Of a stretch of 64,000 nucleotides of DNA, positions 59,642 through 64,000 are shown one piece after another (positions within the stretch are counted from its first letter, which is position 1; each line of letters opens with the position of its first letter). Under the pieces are notes generated by a model that was not told the DNA's origin, searched no databases, and was given only the letters and a program-made list of their open reading frames with translations. The translations under genes were made by a program, and so were the position numbers. The stretch lies in the NCBI GenBank assembly GCA_038534195.1, contig JBCAXE010000014.1, forward strand, positions 1 through 64,000. Direction: 5' to 3'. Source of the stretch: JAJFFW01 sp038534195 (GTDB taxonomy: Bacteria > Pseudomonadota > Alphaproteobacteria > Caulobacterales > Parvularculaceae).

Positions 59642-60460
59642 TCAGCTTTTCGATTTCAACACATCCTTAATAAGAGCGCTCTCGGCCTGACGATTGCGCA
59701 GCGTTCCAAATTCCTGGGCACGCATGATTTCCGCCGCGTCAGAGGCAAGCGCAGCATACGCGCTCCATGCCAAACCGCTGCCGACACTGATGCGAGCGAC
59801 GCCGGCGCCGGCGAGGTCTTCCACCGAACACTTTGTAAGCTCTCCCATAACCAAGACGTTCACCGGCTTATCAATCGATGCGCATACCTGTTTCACGGCC
59901 GTCAGGTCAGGAAGTCCAGGCGCAAAAAGAATGTCGGCGCCGGCGTCGGAATATTTCTGTAGTTGGCGAATAACGTCTTCAAGCTTTGCGTGTCCGTGAA
60001 GAAGAGCTTCAGCGCGCGCCGTCAGCACAAAGCCGGTCTTTTGCGCGACCTCCGCGGCGGCCGCTATTCTCTCGACTGCAAGTGCTTCCTCAAAGATTGG
60101 CTGCTCGTCGTCGCCGGTTGAGTCTTCGATCGATCCGCCAGCCAGCTCTGTCTTTGCCGCCTGTCGAATCGTTTCGGCCGCATCTTCCGGCGTTGGTCCA
60201 AATCCATTCTCAAAATCAGCGGAAACAGGGACGTCGACGCTCGCCGCGATAGTTGCCGCATGGGCGAGCGCTTCTTCGCGCGTAACGCCATAGTCCTCGC
60301 GTCCAAGCGTGAGTGCGAATCCGGCGCTCGTGGTCGCCAGCGCCTGAAAGCAGGCATGTTCGAGGATGCGCGCAGATCCGGCGTCCCATGGGTTTGGCAT
60401 GATGAAAGGGGCGCCTGTTTGATGTAGGGCCTTAAACGTTTCTGCTTTTGAGTTCAGCAT
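59642..60460 (-). CDS. Isocitrate lyase/PEP mutase family protein
   Basis: The 272-residue product has PNPWDAGSARILE, DFENGFG and GSIEDSTGD, which resemble the metal- and substrate-binding loops of PEP mutase/2-methylisocitrate lyase-type enzymes. No active-site KKCGH motif of isocitrate lyase itself is seen, so it more likely cleaves or rearranges another 2-oxo acid ester. ATG 60460 is preferred to a weak GTG ten codons upstream. Confidence 0.85.
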   Translation of the reverse strand: MLNSKAETFKALHQTGAPFIMPNPWDAGSARILEHACFQALATTSAGFALTLGREDYGVTREEALAHAATIAASVDVPVSADFENGFGPTPEDAAETIRQAAKTELAGGSIEDSTGDDEQPIFEEALAVERIAAAAEVAQKTGFVLTARAEALLHGHAKLEDVIRQLQKYSDAGADILFAPGLPDLTAVKQVCASIDKPVNVLVMGELTKCSVEDLAGAGVARISVGSGLAWSAYAALASDAAEIMRAQEFGTLRNRQAESALIKDVLKSKS

Positions 60461-60644
60461 ATTTGGCGTCTCAACGGTAATGTCGCGCACCGGCGTCGGC
60501 GTTCAATTGCGCTGGCGACATTCATCAAACTCAGCATGCAAGCCGGTTAGGAGGTTTCCATCTGCCGCCGAATAGCAATCGAACTCTAGCATACGATACA
60601 GGCCTGAATAGCCCGCGTCGATCCACCCTTGCGATCTAAAATGC

Positions 60645-60679
60645 AAAAGCCGCCGTCGGCAATCCGGCGGCGGCTTTTT
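60645..60679 (-). terminator. Bidirectional intrinsic terminator downstream of rpoH
   Basis: AAAAGCCGCCG (60645-60655) pairs with CGGCGGCTTTT (60668-60678), a stem of eleven with a loop of twelve, followed by a T-run on the plus strand and, in the rpoH direction, the mirrored A/T run. It lies 37 bases after the rpoH stop. It is a good rpoH terminator. Confidence 0.85.
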
Positions 60680-60715
60680 CATTATCTTGATGAGTGAACG
60701 TTACGCGTGAACTTC

Positions 60716-61627
60716 TTATACATCGTCCGCTTGCGGATTTGCATGGGCCTCTTTGGACATCCGCTTCATAGCCTTCTGCAATTTCTCAAAGGCGCGAACC
60801 TCAATCTGGCGAACGCGTTCCCGGCTCACATTGTAGACTTTGCTCAATTCCTCAAGTGTTGAAGGGTTTTCCTTGAGGCGCCGTTCCGTGAGAATATGTT
60901 GCTCACGTTCATTAAGGTTTTTCAGCGCTTCGCCAAGAAGCTCCATACGCATATCGTATTCGTCATCTCGAACAAGTTGCGCTTCAGCGTTGACGGCATT
61001 GTCGTCGACGAGCCAATCCTGCCATTCGCCGCCGCCTTCGGCGTCTTTTCCCATTGGGGCGTTCAATGATGCTTCGCCGCCCGACATGCGACGATTCATG
61101 GAAATCACTTCGTCATTGGTGACGCCCAGCTTTGTGGCGATGTGCTCCACCTGATCAGGGTGCAGATCGCCTTCGTCAACGGCGTCAATCTGCCCCTTGA
61201 TTTTGCGCAGGTTGAAGAACAGCTTTTTCTGCGCCGCCGTGGTTCCGATTTTCACAAGACTCCATGACCGCAAAATGTATTCCTGGATCGAGGCGCGAAT
61301 CCACCACATGGCGTACGTCGCGAGCCGGAATCCCTTCTCCGGGTCGAAGCGTTTCACCGCCTGCATCAACCCGACATTGCCTTCGGAAATCACTTCACCG
61401 ATCGGCAGGCCATAACCGCGATAGCCCATGGCGATCTTCGCGACGAGGCGCAAATGCGAATTCACGAGCTGTTCGGCTGCTTCAGGGTCCTCATGTTCGG
61501 AAAAACGCTTCGCCAGCATATATTCCTCATCCTTTTCAAGCATGGGGAATTTACGGATTTCGGTCAGATACCTGGAAAGGCTTCCTTCTGGCGTCAAAGC
61601 GGTTGTTCTCGTGAGGGCTGTGCTCAT
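60716..61627 (-). CDS. rpoH: Heat-shock sigma factor RpoH
   Basis: Sigma-32 class factor. The 303-residue product has sigma region 2 (EQLVNSHLRLVAKIAMGYRGYGLPIGEVISEGNVGLMQAVKRFDPEKGFRLATYAMWWIRASIQEYIL), the RpoH box QKKLFFNLRKIK (about 133-144) and region 4 (TLEELSKVYNVSRERVRQIEVRAFEKL). Its place downstream of rluD on the same strand is an alphaproteobacterial arrangement. It is followed by a strong terminator. About 280 bases separate it from rluD and should hold its own promoter; no clear heat-shock promoter was found by eye. Confidence 0.97.
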   Translation of the reverse strand: MSTALTRTTALTPEGSLSRYLTEIRKFPMLEKDEEYMLAKRFSEHEDPEAAEQLVNSHLRLVAKIAMGYRGYGLPIGEVISEGNVGLMQAVKRFDPEKGFRLATYAMWWIRASIQEYILRSWSLVKIGTTAAQKKLFFNLRKIKGQIDAVDEGDLHPDQVEHIATKLGVTNDEVISMNRRMSGGEASLNAPMGKDAEGGGEWQDWLVDDNAVNAEAQLVRDDEYDMRMELLGEALKNLNEREQHILTERRLKENPSTLEELSKVYNVSRERVRQIEVRAFEKLQKAMKRMSKEAHANPQADDV

Positions 61628-61908
61628 GTCGATTACTCTCTCAAATCTTGTAGTGAAGACCCCGTCGAAACGCCTGGCGGCGCTTGATGACCTTCATATG
61701 GTGTCAAATACGCGAATTTCCAGTGGTTAGATTGTTCGATACGGCTGGAACATGGGCTAAAACCCCCGGATTTACTAATCATCTCGCAATCACTGCAGTG
61801 CAAAATATCGTGATTGAAGGCGGTCAGGCGCGGGTTCGAATGAATTCATTTCCTGATTTTTATGTAATATTTTTAGGGGCTTAGAGGGCGGCGCGCGTTT
61901 GGCTCCAT

Positions 61909-62937
61909 TCAGAGCTTTGACAGGGCTTCCTTCAAACGCGCGAAATCGGGCGGATCGTTCGCCTCAAAGCTGAGCGGCTCCCCTGTTATCGGATGGGCGA
62001 AGCCCAGAATTTTCGCGTGGAGCGCCTGACGCCTGAATTTAGACACCGTGCAAAGCGCGGTGTCAGCGGTCGGATCGACTGGTTTGACGCCGGAAAGGCC
62101 CGGTCCGCGGCCATAAACGGGATCGCCGATCAGGGGATGACCGATCGACGCCAGATGAACGCGAATTTGGTGGGTGCGCCCGGTTTCCAGACGGCACTCC
62201 AGAAGGCTCGCCACCGCATCGCCCTTAAGCTTTGCGCGGTTCCTGCCGTACGCCTCGAGAATTTTGTAATGAGTGACTGCGCGCCGCGCATCGGGGCGGT
62301 CGGGGTCACTCACGACGGCGAATTTTTTGCGGTCGCCGGGCGCGCGTCCGATTGGCGCGTCGATTGTTCCGAGACCGGGGCGGGGCGCGCCATGGGTGAT
62401 AGCCTCATAAACGCGCGTAATATCGTGTACGGAAAAAGCAGCGGTGAGCGCTTTGTGCGCCTGGTCGTGTTTCGCGATCACGAGCAGGCCCGACGTATCC
62501 TTATCGATCCGATGAACAATGCCGGGTCGCGCGACGCCGCCGACGCCCGATAAACTGTCGCCGCAATGATAAATCAGCGCATTGACGAGCGTGCCGGTCC
62601 AGTGACCTGCGGCCGGATGTACGACCATGCCCGCCGGCTTGTTGACTACAATCAACGCATCATCTTCGTAGGCCACATCAAGCGGAATATTTTCGGGTTT
62701 CGGGGTTGGGGCGGCGACCTCCGGAATTGTCAGCACGAAATGTTCTCCTTCGCGCATCTTCCAGGAAGGGTCAGTGAAGCGCTCCCCGTTGCGCACGAGC
62801 GCGCCGTCTTCAATCAACGCTTTCAGGCGTGTCCGTGTCAGGCCCTCGATTTGTTCTGACAGCCACTTATCAAGGCGCGCGCCACTGTCTTCTGCGGCGA
62901 TCTCGAAGGCGTGCGTGTTGGCGTCTTGGTCCGTCAT
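61909..62937 (-). CDS. rluD: Ribosomal large subunit pseudouridine synthase RluD-type
   Basis: The 342-residue product has an S4 domain, then the catalytic domain: HRIDKDTSGLLV with Asp145 as catalytic residue, VNKPAGMVVHPAAGH, and RLETGRTHQIRVHLASIGHPLIGDPVYG. RluD modifies helix 69 of 23S rRNA. Length is as usual. It precedes rpoH in the same direction. Confidence 0.95.
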   Translation of the reverse strand: MTDQDANTHAFEIAAEDSGARLDKWLSEQIEGLTRTRLKALIEDGALVRNGERFTDPSWKMREGEHFVLTIPEVAAPTPKPENIPLDVAYEDDALIVVNKPAGMVVHPAAGHWTGTLVNALIYHCGDSLSGVGGVARPGIVHRIDKDTSGLLVIAKHDQAHKALTAAFSVHDITRVYEAITHGAPRPGLGTIDAPIGRAPGDRKKFAVVSDPDRPDARRAVTHYKILEAYGRNRAKLKGDAVASLLECRLETGRTHQIRVHLASIGHPLIGDPVYGRGPGLSGVKPVDPTADTALCTVSKFRRQALHAKILGFAHPITGEPLSFEANDPPDFARLKEALSKL

Positions 62938-63002
62938 CAGCGGCGGATGTCATGGGCCCATCTGGTTTGTCAATGGCTGGCGGCTCGACGTTTTCAGCGC
63001 CC

Positions 63003-63038
63003 TTGACAGGTTGCCAATTTAACTTTATAAAATAAAGT
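63003..63038 (+). promoter_or_regulatory. Sigma-70 promoter with overlapping operator for the membrane protein gene
   Basis: TTGACA (63003-63008), 17 bases, TATAAA (63026-63031) is a near-ideal sigma-70 promoter. The palindrome ACTTTAT-AAA-ATAAAGT (63022-63038) overlaps the -10 box. A winged-helix regulator encoded two genes on (63730) is the likely binder, giving self-repression. The AGGAGGG ribosome site follows at about 63047. Confidence 0.75.
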
Positions 63039-63055
63039 AATTTGCAGGAGGGATT

Positions 63056-63700
63056 ATGAGCAAGGTTACTATGGAAACCGTCGCCGACGACCTCGCCTAT
63101 GCGCGCTCGATTGCGGAGGAGGGGCGGGCGGCCCCGTTGTTAGGCGGACGTCAATTTGTGATTTGGGGCTTGGTGGTTGTCATCGGGTCGATGTTCACAT
63201 GGGCGACAGTGTCGCGAGCGGCGCCGTTTCCACCGGTGAGCATTCTTTTTGTTTGGCTCGGGCTGACGGCGGCGGGCTGGATTTACAGCTTTGCGACAGG
63301 ATCGAAACTGGCGCAGAAACCAGGCGCGCAGACGACCGGCGCAAAGGTCGAGCAAGCGGTATGGGTCGCATCGGGGGCGTTCTTCGGATTGCTTGCAACG
63401 AGTTTCACGTTCGTCGCTGCGACCGGCGCTAACGGAGAAGCCGCGGCTTGGCTTCTTTATGCGGCGCTGCCGCCGGTTATTTTCGGCGTCTATGCCGTCG
63501 CCCTGACAGCGACTATGGTCGCGTCGAGCGCGTCCTATTTAAAGCCGTTTATCGTTTTATCCTACATTTTCGCGATTATAACGGCGCTGTTGATCGGCTC
63601 GCTTTTTCAATTCTTTGCCACGTCGATTGGAATCCTGCTTGTGTCGGTGGTCCCCGGGGTCTTAATGCTCCGCCGGGAACCGGATGATCTGGCGTCGTAA
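63056..63700 (+). CDS. Membrane protein paired with a winged-helix regulator
   Basis: The 214-residue product has a polar lead (MSKVTMETVADDLAYARSIAEEGRAAPLLGGRQ) and about five to six membrane helices (37-56, 61-78, 100-125, 130-155, 165-190, 192-203). No family recognised. The lead fits small membrane proteins that occur next to HTH_34-type regulators. It has a strong promoter with an operator. Confidence 0.65.
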   Translation: MSKVTMETVADDLAYARSIAEEGRAAPLLGGRQFVIWGLVVVIGSMFTWATVSRAAPFPPVSILFVWLGLTAAGWIYSFATGSKLAQKPGAQTTGAKVEQAVWVASGAFFGLLATSFTFVAATGANGEAAAWLLYAALPPVIFGVYAVALTATMVASSASYLKPFIVLSYIFAIITALLIGSLFQFFATSIGILLVSVVPGVLMLRREPDDLAS

Positions 63701-63729
63701 TACGAATGAAGGCCCACACGAAGTAAGGC

Positions 63730-64000
63730 ATGAGCAAATCGACTGATCATTTGCCGAACGATTATCGCGCCATCAATGACGTGATCCACGGACGCGTGCG
63801 GCTTGCGGTCATGGCGTATCTTTCCGGCGCCGGCACGGCGGATTTCGGCGAATTGCGTGCGAAAGTGGGGGGGACGGATGGAAATCTCTCGGTCCACATC
63901 CGAAAACTGGAGGAAGCGCGATACATCAAAGTCGAAAAGCGCTTCAAGGGGCGAAGACCTCAAACGCTTTGCCATCTGACGGCGAAGGGACGCGAAGCCT
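63730..64000 (+). CDS. Winged-helix transcriptional regulator, 3' truncated by window edge
   Basis: The first 90 residues are in the window. They carry a winged-helix DNA-binding domain (about 15-85): IHGRVRLAVMAYLSGAGTADFGELRAKVGGTDGNLSVHIRKLEEARYIKVEKRFKGRRPQT, near the HTH_34/MarR-like family that often controls a neighbouring membrane protein. It lies 29 bases after that gene. ATG 63730 has AAGTAAGG upstream. A role in repressing the promoter at 63003 is likely. Confidence 0.85.
   Translation, partial: MSKSTDHLPNDYRAINDVIHGRVRLAVMAYLSGAGTADFGELRAKVGGTDGNLSVHIRKLEEARYIKVEKRFKGRRPQTLCHLTAKGREA

Noticed and set aside
61684..61884. Short plus-strand open frame upstream of rpoH
   Set aside because: No ribosome site, no family pattern and an unusual amino acid mix; likely noncoding spacer with the rpoH promoter.
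1..64000. CRISPR arrays, tRNA or rRNA genes, IS elements and prophage genes
   Set aside because: No repeat-spacer pattern, cloverleaf-like sequence, transposase or integrase reading frame was seen on either strand.

Overview
The window is a chromosomal segment of a flagellated, aerobic alphaproteobacterium. This is supported by flaF/flbT beside a flagellin gene, a motE/DUF6468/fliL group, DUF1217 and DUF4169 proteins, and the rluD-rpoH neighbourhood. The mix of genes inserted in the nuo operon makes me think of Parvularculales or relatives, but that placement is a guess. No transposase, integrase, CRISPR array, tRNA or rRNA gene was seen. The sequence looks like stable core chromosome with a few accessory genes.

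Layout. Positions 1-1323 are the 3' end of a sodium:solute symporter gene. About 1468-34664 is a nearly complete flagellar cluster in several operons: (a) minus strand flgB-flgC-fliE-fliQ-flhA-fliR-flhB plus a small coiled-coil gene that may be fliJ; (b) fliI on the plus strand; (c) minus strand rod-binding flgJ-flgN-flagellin-flaF-flbT-DUF1217; (d) plus strand fliK-flgD; (e) minus strand motA, a 755-residue exported protein, flgF-flgG-flgA-flgH-fliL; (f) minus strand second fliL-DUF6468-motE; (g) plus strand fliF-fliH-fliN-fliP-fliG; (h) fliM (minus) and motB-flgE-flgK-flgL-flgI (plus), followed by a tandem PilZ gene. No chemotaxis genes, fliD, fliS, flgM, fliO or sigma-54 activator gene were found. 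A divergent pair of XRE-type regulators (34684-35690) separates this cluster from a GT87 family membrane protein.

From 37018 to 48256 the nuoABCDEFG genes of respiratory complex I run in one direction. They are interleaved with unrelated genes: a GFA protein, a hotdog protein with AfsA-like features, a CXXC protein, a thioesterase, small membrane proteins, an acetyltransferase, and an opposite-strand S24-type repressor with a coiled-coil partner. The membrane-arm genes nuoH-N do not follow nuoG, so the operon is split.

The last 15 kb hold housekeeping and metabolic genes: an MpaB-type oxygenase, a second GFA protein, a lipoprotein serine hydrolase, rsmD-DUF4169-yidD-rluB, a methyltransferase, tadA, an EEP nuclease, an acyl-CoA dehydrogenase, MAPEG, an L7/L12-CTD membrane protein, YciI, a PEP mutase-like protein, rpoH, rluD, and a membrane protein/winged-helix regulator pair with a clear promoter-operator. 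Flagellar operons share short palindromic motifs (ATTGCAAT-like) and CtrA-like half sites in their upstream regions, suggesting common regulation. No wholly new system is proven. The best leads are the MotC-like 755-residue protein, the shared flagellar operator motif, the split nuo operon, and the decayed S24 repressor inside it.
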